This document shows, piece by piece, positions 1 through 8,393 of a DNA stretch of 64,000 bases. Under the pieces are notes generated by a model that saw nothing but the letters and a program-made list of their open reading frames with translations, was not told the DNA's origin and searched no databases. The DNA is from Mycobacterium sp. Root265. GTDB taxonomy: Bacteria; Actinomycetota; Actinomycetes; Mycobacteriales; Mycobacteriaceae. The stretch covers positions 311,150 through 375,149 of the forward strand of contig NZ_LMJA01000001.1 in assembly GCF_001428895.1 (NCBI RefSeq). The letters run 5' to 3'. Within the stretch, counting starts at the first letter, position 1. The number at the start of each line of letters is the position of its first letter. Both the position numbers and the translations under genes were made by a program.

Positions 1-240
1 GATGGATCGGCGCAACACGGACAGGTCGGTGCGCCCCATCTGGCCGCCCAGGATGCGCACGGTGCCGCTGCTCGGAAACGTCACCGCCGCACAGAAACCC
101 AGCAGCGTGCTCTTACCGGCGCCGTTGGGTCCCAGCAGCGCCCAATGTTCGCCGGCCTGCACCGTCAACGAGATGCCGTCGATGATCTGCTTGCCGTCGC
201 GACGGAAGGTGACATCGGTGATCTCCAAGACGGGGGTCAT
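1..240 (-). CDS. ABC transporter ATP-binding protein (5' part only)
   Basis: Only the first 80 codons are inside the window; the gene runs off the left edge. The protein opens MTPVLEITDVTFRRDGKQII and carries a complete Walker A (LLGPNGAGKSTLL, about residues 33-45), so it is an ABC-family nucleotide-binding subunit. The start codon overlaps the TGA of the upstream GntR gene as ATGA, so the two are almost certainly co-transcribed, regulator first. The transported substrate cannot be told from this fragment. The family is certain; the role is unknown. Confidence 0.85.
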   Translation of the reverse strand, partial: MTPVLEITDVTFRRDGKQIIDGISLTVQAGEHWALLGPNGAGKSTLLGFCAAVTFPSSGTVRILGGQMGRTDLSVLRRSI

Positions 241-908
241 GCGAAGGACTCCTTGAGTGCGCTCAGGTGGGTGCGGCTGGCCGCGGCCGCCGCAACGGGG
301 GATCGGGCGGCGATGGCGGCGGCCAGTTCCTGGTGACAGGCGTGGTCAGCGGGCTCGCTGGCCACCGGTGCGATCTTGAGCATGTCGATCATGGCGGTGC
401 GCAGTCGCGGCAGGAAGGCATCGAAGAGTCCGGAGAGCACGTCGTTGTGCGCGGCGGCGATCACCGCGCGGTGAAACGCCATATCGGCGTCCACGTGTGC
501 GGGCACCGACTGACCCCGGACGCCGCGGGCGGCCAGGGTGCGCCGGATGACGCGCAGGTCCGCGGGGGTGCGGCGGGTGGCGGCCAGCGCCGCGGCCTCG
601 GCCTCGATGGCGATGCGGGCCTCGATGACCGCGGCGATCGTGGTGCGCCGCAGCACGGCATCCCAGTCCTCGGTGGCATCTACCGCGGTGACGAACACCC
701 CCGCACCCTGCCGGCTTTCCAGGACCCCCCGGCCGGCGAGTTCGCGGATGGCCTCACGCAGGGTGGAGCGTCCGACGCCGAGTTGGGCGGCCAGCGTGGT
801 CTCGCCGGGGATTCGGTGCCCGAGCGGCCACTCGCCGTCGCGGATGCGGGTCAGCAGCAGTTCCGCGGCCTGGGCCGCCAGCGGGTGGCGTTGGACCTGA
901 GCGGCCAT
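237..908 (-). CDS. GntR-family regulator, FadR/FCD subfamily
   Basis: A 223-residue transcription factor. Residues 10-73 form the winged helix-turn-helix, with the typical GntR segment ELAGRGVLESRQGAGVFV. Residues 85-215 look like an FCD effector domain with its usual metal-binding set (Asp142, His146, His192, His214). FCD regulators sense small organic acids or metal-bound carboxylates. It is divergent from the leucine leader and leuA-like gene, with only 53 bp between its start and the leader ATG, so it could control both directions. It is translationally coupled to the ABC ATPase downstream. The ligand is unknown. Confidence 0.88.
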   Translation of the reverse strand: MAAQVQRHPLAAQAAELLLTRIRDGEWPLGHRIPGETTLAAQLGVGRSTLREAIRELAGRGVLESRQGAGVFVTAVDATEDWDAVLRRTTIAAVIEARIAIEAEAAALAATRRTPADLRVIRRTLAARGVRGQSVPAHVDADMAFHRAVIAAAHNDVLSGLFDAFLPRLRTAMIDMLKIAPVASEPADHACHQELAAAIAARSPVAAAAASRTHLSALKESFA

Positions 909-946
909 CGTGACCCCAACCTCTCTACTTGTCTGAGGAGTTGAGG

Positions 947-952
947 TACAGT
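947..952 (+). promoter_or_regulatory. -10 element of the leuA leader transcript
   Basis: TACAGT fits the mycobacterial TANNNT -10 consensus and lies 9 nt before the ATG of the leader peptide. The leader would then be translated from a leaderless or nearly leaderless mRNA. No good -35 box is visible. The element lies in the 53-bp gap shared with the divergent GntR gene. Inferred by pattern only. Confidence 0.5.
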
Positions 953-961
953 CTAGCCATC

Positions 962-1003
962 ATGACGCGCCAGCTTCTCCTTCGCCGCCTCGGCAGGGCC
1001 TGA
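962..1003 (+). CDS. leuL: Leucine-rich leader peptide of the leuA attenuator
   Basis: A 13-codon reading frame, MTRQLLLRRLGRA then TGA. It has three consecutive Leu codons (CTT CTC CTT, 974-982) and a fourth CTC at 989. These are unusual choices in a genome where CTG dominates, and all four can be read by a GAG-anticodon tRNA-Leu. It lies just upstream of a 2-isopropylmalate synthase gene and directly before a terminator-like hairpin. Leader-peptide attenuation of leuA by leucine is known in actinobacteria, so charged tRNA-Leu probably sets read-through. A GGGCC at 996-1000 can pair with GGCCC at 1010-1014 and compete with the terminator. Confidence 0.8.
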   Translation: MTRQLLLRRLGRA

Positions 1004-1049
1004 CCGACCGGCCCCCTGTCGTGGGGCCACGTCGTGCCGGTCGGATTTT
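1004..1049 (+). terminator. Intrinsic terminator of the leucine attenuator
   Basis: CCGACCGGC (1004-1012) is perfectly complementary to GCCGGTCGG (1036-1044), and the 3' arm is followed by ATTTTC (T-run 1046-1049). The hairpin begins one base after the leader TGA, the normal place for an attenuator. A competing inner pairing, GGCCCC (1010-1015) with GGGGCC (1023-1028), and the upstream GGGCC (996-1000) give alternative folds. A possible GTG start at 1034 for leuA would fall inside this stem, which argues for the start at 1073. Confidence 0.72.
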
Positions 1050-1072
1050 CATCGACCGAATGGGAAGCAATC

Positions 1073-2740
1073 GTGAACTGGAATCGTCAACAACGCTCAC
1101 CGATGCCGTGGCACCGATACGCCGGCGTCTACGACCGGGTGGAAGTGCCTCTGCGACAACGCCACTGGCCCGATGCCCGGCTCACCGAGGCGCCGCTGTG
1201 GGTGCCGGTGGACCTGCGCGACGGCAATCAGGCACTGGCCGAACCGATGGACCCCGCCCGCAAGAGGCGGTTCTTCGAACTGCTGGTGAGCATGGGCTAC
1301 AAGGAGATCGAGGTCGGTTACCCGTCGGCGTCGCAGACCGACTACGACTTCGTCCGGCTCATCGCCGGATCCGACATCGCGCCGGCCGATGTCACCATCG
1401 TGGTCTTCACCCCGGCCCGGCGCGACCTCATCGAACGCACCGTGCAGTCTGTGCGCGGTATCGGCAATGACGTGGTCGTCCACCTGTACACCGCCACCGC
1501 GCCGGTGTGGCGGAACACGGTGCTGGGCAAGGACCGCGACGAGCTGCGTGAGCTGATCACCGCCGGCGGCCGCGACGTGCTCGAATTCGCCGGCGACCGG
1601 CCCAACATCCGGTTCGAGTTCTCCCCGGAGGTGTTCAACCTCACCGAACCCGACTATGTGCTGGAGATCTGCGATGCCATGACCGGTCTGTGGGAGGCGA
1701 CACCGCAGCGACCGGTGATCCTGAACCTGCCGGCCACCGTCGAAGTGGCCACCCCGAACGTCTACGCCGATCAGATCGAATACATGCACCGCAACATCGC
1801 CCGCCGCGACAGCGTCATCCTGTCGGTGCACCCGCACAACGACCGCGGCACCGGGGTCGCCTGCGCCGAACTGGCGGTGCTGGCCGGCGCCCAGCGGGTG
1901 GAGGGCTGCGTGTTCGGCAACGGCGAACGCACCGGCAACGTCGACATCGCCACCCTGGCACTCAATCTGTACGCCCAGGGGGTGGACCCGAAGATCGACT
2001 TCTCCGATATCGACGCGATCGCCCGCACCGTCGCGCACTGCACCCGGATGCCGATTCACGAACGGCACCCCTACGTGGGCGATCTGGTGCACACCGCGTT
2101 CTCCGGCACACACCAGGACGCCATCAAGAAGGGGCTGGCCGAGCATCGCGCCCGGGCCGCCGCGGCCGGTCGAGCGGAGAGCGAAATCGACTGGCGGGTG
2201 CCGTATCTGCCCATCGACCCGGCCGATATCGGCCGCACCTACGACGCGGTGATCCGGGTCAATTCACAGTCCGGCAAAGGCGGCATCGCCTATCTGCTGC
2301 ACGCCGACCACGGACTGGAACTGCCGCGGCGGCTGCAGATCGACTTCGCCCGGCGCGTGCAGGCGCACACCGACGACAGCGGCGCCGAGATCGGCGCGGC
2401 CGAACTGTACGAGCTGTTCGAGGCGGCCTACCTGAGCTCCGAAGGTCCGGTGCAGCTGAAGGACTGGCATACCGGCAGCGACGATGTCACCGAGATCAGC
2501 CTCATCGTCGACGGGGACGTCCACACCAGCTCGCACCGCGACATCGGACCCGTCGAGGCGCTCGTCCGGGCGCTGGCCGCGGCCGGGCATCCGGTGGAGA
2601 TCCTCGGCCTGACCCAGCAGTCGATCGGCGCCACCGCCATCACCTATCTGGAGGCGCGGTCCGGGTGGGCGTGCGGGCGCAGCGATTCGGTGCTGGGCGC
2701 CTCGATGGCGGCGGTGCTGCGGGCGGTCAACGCGCCCTGA
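1073..2740 (+). CDS. leuA: 2-isopropylmalate synthase (LeuA, divergent form)
   Basis: Catalyses the first committed step of leucine synthesis, acetyl-CoA plus 2-oxoisovalerate to 2-isopropylmalate. The 555-residue protein has the HMGL-like TIM barrel: [10 protein letters not shown] at about residue 46 (Arg49, Asp50), [11 protein letters not shown] with the metal-binding histidines, and GNGERTGN. A LeuA_dimer-type regulatory domain fills the C-terminal third, so leucine feedback is likely. It is shorter and clearly diverged from the 644-residue M. tuberculosis LeuA as I recall it, and lacks the ask/asd neighbourhood, so it may be a second synthase. GTG 1073 is preferred because GGGAAG (1062-1067) lies at ribosome-binding distance and the longer frame starts inside the terminator. 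Its 3' end overlaps the convergent bcp gene by 14 bp. Confidence 0.88.
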   Translation: MNWNRQQRSPMPWHRYAGVYDRVEVPLRQRHWPDARLTEAPLWVPVDLRDGNQALAEPMDPARKRRFFELLVSMGYKEIEVGYPSASQTDYDFVRLIAGSDIAPADVTIVVFTPARRDLIERTVQSVRGIGNDVVVHLYTATAPVWRNTVLGKDRDELRELITAGGRDVLEFAGDRPNIRFEFSPEVFNLTEPDYVLEICDAMTGLWEATPQRPVILNLPATVEVATPNVYADQIEYMHRNIARRDSVILSVHPHNDRGTGVACAELAVLAGAQRVEGCVFGNGERTGNVDIATLALNLYAQGVDPKIDFSDIDAIARTVAHCTRMPIHERHPYVGDLVHTAFSGTHQDAIKKGLAEHRARAAAAGRAESEIDWRVPYLPIDPADIGRTYDAVIRVNSQSGKGGIAYLLHADHGLELPRRLQIDFARRVQAHTDDSGAEIGAAELYELFEAAYLSSEGPVQLKDWHTGSDDVTEISLIVDGDVHTSSHRDIGPVEALVRALAAAGHPVEILGLTQQSIGATAITYLEARSGWACGRSDSVLGASMAAVLRAVNAP

Positions 2741-3191
2741 GCACCTCGAGCGCCTTGTCGGCGTGGGTGTCCATGCTGAACTCACTGGAGATGACCTCGA
2801 GCACGGTGCGGTCGGTGTCGATCACGAACGTCGTCCGCTTGACCGGCATCAGCTTGCCGAGCAGGCCACGCTTGACCCCGAACTCGGTGGCGACCTTCCC
2901 GTCGGCGTCCGAGAGCAGCGGGTAGTCGAAACGCTGCTGATCGGCGAACTTGGCCTGCTTCTCCACCGCGTCGGTGCTGATACCCACCCGGGAGGCGCCC
3001 ACCGCGGCGAACTCGGCGGCCAGGTCACGGAAGTGGCAGGCCTCCTTGGTGCAACCGGGTGTCATCGCGGCGGGGTAGAAGAACAGCACCACCGGTCCGT
3101 CGGCGAGCAGCGCGGACAGGCTGCGCCTGGTGCCGGTCTGGTCGGGCAGTTCGAACTCGGCCACGCGGTCACCGGTCTTGATTAGCGTCAC
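2727..3191 (-). CDS. bcpB: Thioredoxin-dependent peroxiredoxin, Bcp/PrxQ type
   Basis: A 154-residue thiol peroxidase that reduces hydrogen and organic peroxides in the cytosol. The peroxidatic Cys47 sits in [10 protein letters not shown], and Cys52, five residues on, is the usual resolving cysteine of the atypical two-Cys Bcp class. The C-terminal FVIDTDRTV strand is also typical. The order bcpB-trpE with divergent strands matches M. tuberculosis Rv1608c-Rv1609. GTG 3191 is chosen because TAGCGT on this strand (3205-3200) ends 8 nt before it, giving a near-leaderless mRNA. A longer in-frame reading would run deep into trpE and is not believed. Confidence 0.88.
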   Translation of the reverse strand: MTLIKTGDRVAEFELPDQTGTRRSLSALLADGPVVLFFYPAAMTPGCTKEACHFRDLAAEFAAVGASRVGISTDAVEKQAKFADQQRFDYPLLSDADGKVATEFGVKRGLLGKLMPVKRTTFVIDTDRTVLEVISSEFSMDTHADKALEVLRAR

Positions 3192-3205
3192 GGCTGCCCA
3201 CGCTA
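3183..3205. promoter_or_regulatory. Facing -10 elements between bcpB and trpE
   Basis: TAGCGT at 3183-3188 and its exact inverse ACGCTA at 3200-3205 are 11 bp apart. Each fits the TANNNT -10 consensus on its own strand: the forward copy would start trpE near 3195 and the reverse copy would start bcpB near 3191. The two promoters then face and overlap each other. The same 23 bp could instead be a dyad operator. Pattern-based, not proven. Confidence 0.45.
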
Positions 3206-3243
3206 CGCCGAACGCCTTTCCGGCGTCTGGGAGGATTGGGTCC

Positions 3244-4773
3244 GTGCAATCCAACACCGCCACGCTGGCCGTCACCACGCCGCGCGAGGACTTCCGGGAA
3301 CTTGCCGCCGGGCACCGGGTGGTTCCGGTGACCCGCAAGGTGCTGGCCGACAGCGAGACACCGCTGTCGGCGTACCGGAAGCTGGCCGCCAACCGGCCCG
3401 GCACGTTCCTGCTGGAATCCGCCGAGAACGGCCGGTCCTGGTCGCGGTGGTCGTTCATCGGCGCCGGCGCGCCGTCGGCGCTGACGGTCCGCGACGGCGA
3501 GGCGGTTTGGCTGGGCGCCACGCCGCAGGGCGCACCGTCCGGAGGTGACCCGCTCGTCGCGCTGCGCACCACCCTGGACCTGCTGGCCACCGCCGCGCTG
3601 CCCGGCCTGCCGCCGTTGTCCTCGGGGCTGGTCGGCTACTTCGCCTACGACATGGTGCGCCGGCTGGAACGGCTCCCGGAGATCGCCGTCGACGATCTGT
3701 TGCTGCCCGACATGCTGCTGCTGCTGGCCACCGATATCGCCGCCGTGGACCACCACGAGGGCACCATCACCCTGATCGCCAACGCGGTGAACTGGAACGG
3801 CACCGACGAACGGGTCGACGAGGCCTACGACGATGCGGTGGCCCGCCTCGACGTGATGACCGCCGCGCTCGGTGAGCCGCTGCATTCCACCGTGGCCACC
3901 TTCAGCCGACCGCAGCCGCAGTTCCGCGCGCAGCGCACCGTCGAGGAGTACAGCACGATCGTGGACAAGCTGGTCGGCGACATCGAGGCCGGTGAGGCGT
4001 TCCAGGTGGTGCCCTCCCAGCGGTTCGAGATCGACACGAGCGCCGATCCACTCGACGTGTACCGGATGTTGCGGGCGACCAACCCGAGCCCGTACATGTA
4101 CCTGCTCAATGTGCCGGATGCCGAAGGGGGGCTTGACTTCTCGATCGTCGGGTCCAGCCCGGAGGCGCTCGTGACCGTCAAGGACGGCAAGGCCACCACG
4201 CATCCGATCGCGGGGACCCGGTGGCGCGGGGACACCGAGGAGGAGGACGTGCTCCTGGAGAAGGAGCTGCTGGCCGACGAGAAGGAGCGTGCCGAGCACC
4301 TGATGCTGGTCGATCTGGGCCGCAACGACCTGGGTCGGGTGTGCCAGCCGGGCACGGTGCGGGTCGAGGACTACAGCCACATCGAGCGGTACAGCCACGT
4401 CATGCATCTGGTGTCGACGGTGACCGGGCATCTGACCGACGGGAAGACCGCGCTGGACGCCGTCACGGCGTGTTTCCCGGCGGGCACGCTGTCCGGGGCG
4501 CCCAAAGTGCGCGCCATGGAGCTCATCGAGGAGGTCGAGCTGACCCGGCGCGGTCTCTACGGCGGGGTGCTCGGCTACCTGGACTTCGCCGGCAACGCCG
4601 ATTTCGCGATCGCGATCCGGACCGCTCTGATGCGCGCAGGCACCGCCTACGTCCAGGCCGGTGGGGGAGTCGTGGCCGACTCCAACGGGCCCTACGAGTA
4701 CAACGAGTCCGCCAACAAGGCCAAGGCCGTGCTGAATGCGATCGCCGCGGCCGAGACGCTGGGTCAACCGTGA
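3244..4773 (+). CDS. trpE: Anthranilate synthase component I
   Basis: Converts chorismate to anthranilate, using ammonia delivered by a TrpG subunit encoded elsewhere. The 509-residue protein has the regulatory [11 protein letters not shown] motif (tryptophan site), [38 protein letters not shown] and the C-terminal [16 protein letters not shown] chorismate-binding segment. GTG 3244 follows GGGAGGATTGGG (3229-3240). The length agrees with the M. tuberculosis protein (about 516). It is the first gene of trpE-membrane protein-trpC-trpB-trpA-lgt. I saw no Trp-rich leader peptide upstream, so feedback inhibition is the only control I can support. Confidence 0.95.
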   Translation: MQSNTATLAVTTPREDFRELAAGHRVVPVTRKVLADSETPLSAYRKLAANRPGTFLLESAENGRSWSRWSFIGAGAPSALTVRDGEAVWLGATPQGAPSGGDPLVALRTTLDLLATAALPGLPPLSSGLVGYFAYDMVRRLERLPEIAVDDLLLPDMLLLLATDIAAVDHHEGTITLIANAVNWNGTDERVDEAYDDAVARLDVMTAALGEPLHSTVATFSRPQPQFRAQRTVEEYSTIVDKLVGDIEAGEAFQVVPSQRFEIDTSADPLDVYRMLRATNPSPYMYLLNVPDAEGGLDFSIVGSSPEALVTVKDGKATTHPIAGTRWRGDTEEEDVLLEKELLADEKERAEHLMLVDLGRNDLGRVCQPGTVRVEDYSHIERYSHVMHLVSTVTGHLTDGKTALDAVTACFPAGTLSGAPKVRAMELIEEVELTRRGLYGGVLGYLDFAGNADFAIAIRTALMRAGTAYVQAGGGVVADSNGPYEYNESANKAKAVLNAIAAAETLGQP

Positions 4774-5393
4774 TCCGGATCGCGCAGGCTCTGCTGGCTC
4801 TCAGCGCGTTGGCGCTGTGGGGGGCCTCGCGCCTGCCCTGGGTCGAGGTGAGCACATTCGACGGTCTCGGACAGCCCAAGACCTCGACGTTGTCGGGCGC
4901 GGCCTGGTCGACGGCACTGGTGCCGCTGGCGCTGGTGCTGCTGGCGGCGGCGGTGGCCGCCCTGGCGGTCCGCGGGCTGCTGTTGCGTGTGGTGGCGGTG
5001 CTGGTGGCGGTGTCGGGGGCGGGAATCGCCTATCTGGGCATCAGCCAGTGGGTGGTCCACGATGTCGCGGTGCGCGGCGCGGGCTTGGCGGAGGTCCCGG
5101 TCTCCGCGCTGGTGGGTTCCCAGCGCTTCTACTGGGGCGCCGGCGTGGCCCTGGTGGCAGCGGTGATTGCGCTGGTGGCGGCCGGATTGTTGATGCGTTC
5201 GGCGGCGACCGCACGGACATCGACGGCCCGCTATGTGGCGCCGGCGGCGCGCCGCGACGCGGTGCGCTCGGAAACGGCCGACGGGGCGGGTCCGGAGGGA
5301 ATGTCGGAGCGGATGATGTGGGACGCGCTGGACGAGGGCAGCGATCCCACCCGCGAGCCGAACTCCCCGGATCCGGACAACCAGGGTCGGTGA
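4770..5393 (+). CDS. Trp operon-associated membrane protein (Trp_oprn_chp family)
   Basis: A 207-residue protein with four predicted membrane helices: roughly residues 5-20, 45-70, 72-92 and 130-150. A polar, acidic tail follows, ending [11 protein letters not shown]. It belongs to the conserved family found between trpE and trpC in mycobacteria and related actinomycetes (the Rv1610 position). Its GTG overlaps the trpE stop as GTGA, so it is translationally coupled. The function is not established; by context it is thought to go with tryptophan synthesis. A 98-bp gap follows before trpC. Confidence 0.85.
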   Translation: MIRIAQALLALSALALWGASRLPWVEVSTFDGLGQPKTSTLSGAAWSTALVPLALVLLAAAVAALAVRGLLLRVVAVLVAVSGAGIAYLGISQWVVHDVAVRGAGLAEVPVSALVGSQRFYWGAGVALVAAVIALVAAGLLMRSAATARTSTARYVAPAARRDAVRSETADGAGPEGMSERMMWDALDEGSDPTREPNSPDPDNQGR

Positions 5394-5491
5394 CAGAACG
5401 TGTGGCGCTGGCGACTAACCTTTCAGATATCAACTGGGTCGATACAGACCACTCCGGGGGGATCCCGGCCTACGGAAAAGGACGATGGCCA

Positions 5492-6310
5492 ATGAGTTCG
5501 GCGACCGTGCTCGACTCCATCATCGAAGGAGTCCGCGCCGACGTTGCCACCCGTGAAGCCGCCGTGAGCTTCGCCGACATCAAGCAACGGGCCAAAGATG
5601 CGCGGCCGCCACTGGATGTGATGGCCGCGCTCCGTGTGCCCGGCATCGCTGTGATCGCCGAAGTGAAGCGTGCCAGCCCGTCACGTGGTGAGTTGGCGTC
5701 GATCGCGGATCCCGCGGAACTGGCGAAGGCCTACGAAGACGGTGGCGCCCGCGTCATCAGCGTGCTGACCGAGGAACGTCGCTTCAAGGGATCGCTGGAC
5801 GATCTGGACAGCGTGCGTGCGGCGGTGTCGATCCCGGTGCTGCGCAAGGACTTCATCGTCGGCCCGTATCAGATCCACGAGGCCCGCGCGCATGGCGCGG
5901 ACATGCTGCTGCTGATCGTCGCGGCGCTGGAACAGCGCGCCCTGGAGTCGATGCTGGATCGCACCGAATCGCTCGGGATGACCGCGCTGGTCGAGGTGCA
6001 CACCGAGGAGGAGGCCGACCGCGCCCTGCAGGCGGGCGCGACCGTCATCGGTGTCAACGCCCGCAACCTCAAGACCCTCGAGGTCGACCGCGACTGCTTC
6101 GCGCGGATCGCGCCGGGGCTACCGTCGAAGGTCATCCGAGTCGCCGAGTCCGGTGTCCGGGGCACCGCCGACCTGCTGGCCTACGCCGGTGCGGGCGCGG
6201 ATGCCGTGCTGGTCGGGGAGGGCCTGGTCACCAGCGGTGACCCGCGCAGTGCCGTGTCCGACCTGGTCACCGCAGGCGCTCACCCGTCATGCCCGAAACC
6301 CGCCCGCTGA
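5492..6310 (+). CDS. trpC: Indole-3-glycerol phosphate synthase
   Basis: Catalyses ring closure of CdRP to indole-3-glycerol phosphate in tryptophan synthesis. The 272-residue TIM barrel has the same length as the M. tuberculosis enzyme as I recall it and is very close in sequence. Catalytic segments seen: [10 protein letters not shown] (Glu57, Lys59), [29 protein letters not shown] and [11 protein letters not shown] 5492 follows GGAAAAGGACG (5474-5484). It is monofunctional: no TrpF is fused, and trpD and trpF are not in the window. Confidence 0.96.
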   Translation: MSSATVLDSIIEGVRADVATREAAVSFADIKQRAKDARPPLDVMAALRVPGIAVIAEVKRASPSRGELASIADPAELAKAYEDGGARVISVLTEERRFKGSLDDLDSVRAAVSIPVLRKDFIVGPYQIHEARAHGADMLLLIVAALEQRALESMLDRTESLGMTALVEVHTEEEADRALQAGATVIGVNARNLKTLEVDRDCFARIAPGLPSKVIRVAESGVRGTADLLAYAGAGADAVLVGEGLVTSGDPRSAVSDLVTAGAHPSCPKPAR

Positions 6311-6348
6311 TCGGCGATGAGCCGCTTGCGCGAAGAGAACAGATAACG

Positions 6349-7608
6349 ATGGGCGACATCGCCGGCCCCCAGCTGCCACACACCAGCGCAGCCCTCGCCG
6401 AACCCACCAGTCATGATCCGGATGCCAAGGGGCATTTCGGGCCCTACGGCGGCCGCCTGGTCCCCGAGGCCCTGATGGCCGTCATCGAAGAGGTGACCGC
6501 GGCCTACGAGAAGGCGCGCAGCGACCAGACCTTCCTCGATGAGCTCGACCGTCTGCAGCGGCACTACAGCGGGCGCCCGTCGCCGCTGTACGAAGCCGAA
6601 CGGCTCACCGAGCACGTCGGTGGTGCGCGAATCTTCCTGAAGCGAGAAGACCTCAACCACACCGGTTCTCACAAGATCAACAACGTGCTGGGGCAGGCGC
6701 TGCTGGCCCGCCAGATGGGCAAGACCCGGGTCATCGCCGAGACCGGTGCCGGGCAGCACGGCGTGGCGACCGCTACCGCGTGTGCGCTGCTCGGGCTGGA
6801 ATGCATCATCTACATGGGTGCCGTCGACACCGCACGCCAGGCGCTCAACGTGGCCCGGATGCGGTTGCTCGGCGCGCGGGTGGTGTCGGTGGAATCAGGG
6901 TCCAAGACCCTCAAGGACGCCATCAACGAAACATTCCGCGACTGGGTTGCCCACGCGGACAATACTTTCTACTGCTTCGGTACGGCCGCCGGCCCGCACC
7001 CGTTCCCGCTGATGGTCCGCGATTTTCAGCGGATCATCGGGATGGAGACCCGGGTGCAAATCCGTGATCAGGCCGGTCGGCTGCCGGATGCGGTGACCGC
7101 ATGTGTCGGTGGCGGGTCCAACGCCATCGGCATCTTCCACGCCTTCATCGATGACCCGGACGTCCGGCTCGTCGGGTTCGAGGCGGCCGGTGACGGCGTC
7201 GAGACCGGTAAGCACGCCGCCACCTTCACCGGCGGGTCACCGGGTGCGTTCCAGGGGTCGTTCTCCTACCTGTTGCAGGACGAGGACGGTCAGACCCTCG
7301 AATCCCATTCCATCTCAGCCGGTCTGGACTACCCCGGTGTCGGCCCCGAGCATGCGCTGCTCAAGGATTCCGGCCGTGCCGAGTACCGGCCCATCACCGA
7401 TACCGAAGCCATGGATGCGTTCCTGCTGCTGTGCCGGACCGAAGGCATCATCCCGGCGATCGAGTCGGCGCACGCGGTGGCCGGCGGTATGAAGCTGGCT
7501 GCTGAACTCGGGCCCGGCGCGATCGTCGTCGTGAACCTGTCCGGGCGCGGCGACAAGGACGTGGAGACCGCAGGAAAGTGGTTCGGGTTGTTGGACGGTG
7601 ATTCGTGA
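6349..7608 (+). CDS. trpB: Tryptophan synthase beta chain
   Basis: PLP enzyme that condenses indole with L-serine to tryptophan, working in the alpha2-beta2 complex with TrpA. The 419-residue protein carries the PLP lysine in HTGSHKINN (Lys109), the catalytic ETGAGQHG loop, the phosphate-binding [10 protein letters not shown] and the C-terminal [12 protein letters not shown] 6349 is chosen over the upstream in-frame ATG at 6289 because it has GAAGAG (6332-6337) before it and because 6289 lies inside trpC. It follows trpC by 38 bp and overlaps trpA by 4 bp. Confidence 0.95.
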   Translation: MGDIAGPQLPHTSAALAEPTSHDPDAKGHFGPYGGRLVPEALMAVIEEVTAAYEKARSDQTFLDELDRLQRHYSGRPSPLYEAERLTEHVGGARIFLKREDLNHTGSHKINNVLGQALLARQMGKTRVIAETGAGQHGVATATACALLGLECIIYMGAVDTARQALNVARMRLLGARVVSVESGSKTLKDAINETFRDWVAHADNTFYCFGTAAGPHPFPLMVRDFQRIIGMETRVQIRDQAGRLPDAVTACVGGGSNAIGIFHAFIDDPDVRLVGFEAAGDGVETGKHAATFTGGSPGAFQGSFSYLLQDEDGQTLESHSISAGLDYPGVGPEHALLKDSGRAEYRPITDTEAMDAFLLLCRTEGIIPAIESAHAVAGGMKLAAELGPGAIVVVNLSGRGDKDVETAGKWFGLLDGDS

Positions 7609-8393
7609 GTCGGCTCGCCGGAGTGTTCGACGGCTGCCGCGCTGAGGGCCGCTCGGCGCTCATCGGCTATCTGCCGACCGGCTATCCGGATGTCGAAACG
7701 TCGATCGCGGCGATGACGGCCATGGTCGAATCCGGCGCCGACATCATCGAGGTCGGGGTGGCGTATTCCGATCCCGGCATGGACGGACCGACCATCGCGC
7801 GGGCCACCGAGGCGGCGCTGGCCGGAGGGGTCCGGGTCTACGACGCGCTGCGGGCCGTGGAGGCCATCAGCAACGCCGGGGGTCACGCCGTGGTGATGAC
7901 CTACTGGAATCCGGTGCTGCGCAAGGGTGTTGACACCTTCGCGCGGGATCTGGCATCCGCGGGCGGACTCGGCCTCATCACTCCTGATCTCATCCCGGAC
8001 GAAGCAGAGGACTGGATTCGGGTGTCGGAACAGCACGACCTCGACCGGATTTTTCTGATCGCGCCGTCGTCCACCCCGGAGCGGCTCGCCGCAACGGTCG
8101 AGGCTTCGCGCGGGTTCATCTACGCGGCGTCGACGATGGGTGTCACCGGTGCGCGCGATGCCGTGTCGAACGCCGCGCCGGAACTGGTGAGCCGGGTCAA
8201 GGCGATCTCGGATATCCCGGTCGGTGTCGGCCTGGGTGTGCGCTCGCGTGAGCAGGCCGCCGAGATCGGCGCCTACGCGGACGGCGTGATCGTCGGTTCG
8301 GCGCTGGTGTCGGCCCTCGACGATGGTCTGCCCGCGGTGCGGGCCCTGACCGCCGAGCTCGCCGAGGGCGTGCGCCAGGCGGTGCGTGCATGA
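7605..8393 (+). CDS. trpA: Tryptophan synthase alpha chain
   Basis: Cleaves indole-3-glycerol phosphate to indole and glyceraldehyde 3-phosphate, and channels indole to TrpB. In this 262-residue barrel the catalytic acids fall at the standard positions: Glu49 in [13 protein letters not shown] and Asp60 in GMDGPT. The phosphate-binding [11 protein letters not shown] and GVIVGSALV segments are also present. The GTG start overlaps the trpB TGA, and its own TGA overlaps the lgt ATG, so trpB-trpA-lgt form one coupled unit. Confidence 0.95.
   Translation: MSRLAGVFDGCRAEGRSALIGYLPTGYPDVETSIAAMTAMVESGADIIEVGVAYSDPGMDGPTIARATEAALAGGVRVYDALRAVEAISNAGGHAVVMTYWNPVLRKGVDTFARDLASAGGLGLITPDLIPDEAEDWIRVSEQHDLDRIFLIAPSSTPERLAATVEASRGFIYAASTMGVTGARDAVSNAAPELVSRVKAISDIPVGVGLGVRSREQAAEIGAYADGVIVGSALVSALDDGLPAVRALTAELAEGVRQAVRA

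Noticed and set aside
1034-1072. Earlier GTG start for leuA at 1034
   Set aside because: It lies inside the 3' arm of the attenuator hairpin with no ribosome site. GTG 1073 has GGGAAG upstream.
1097-2146. Long antisense frames over leuA, trpE, nirB, nasN, metH and others
   Set aside because: These are high-GC shadow frames: they follow the codon periodicity of the real gene, lack family motifs and have no ribosome sites.
3206-3243. Trp leader peptide before trpE
   Set aside because: TGG codons occur in one frame (TGG GAG GAT TGG) but there is no start codon and no stop before trpE, and no terminator hairpin.
2727-3590. 287-residue reading of the peroxiredoxin
   Set aside because: The extra 133 residues run antisense through trpE and do not resemble any Bcp N-terminus. 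The family starts at GTG 3191.
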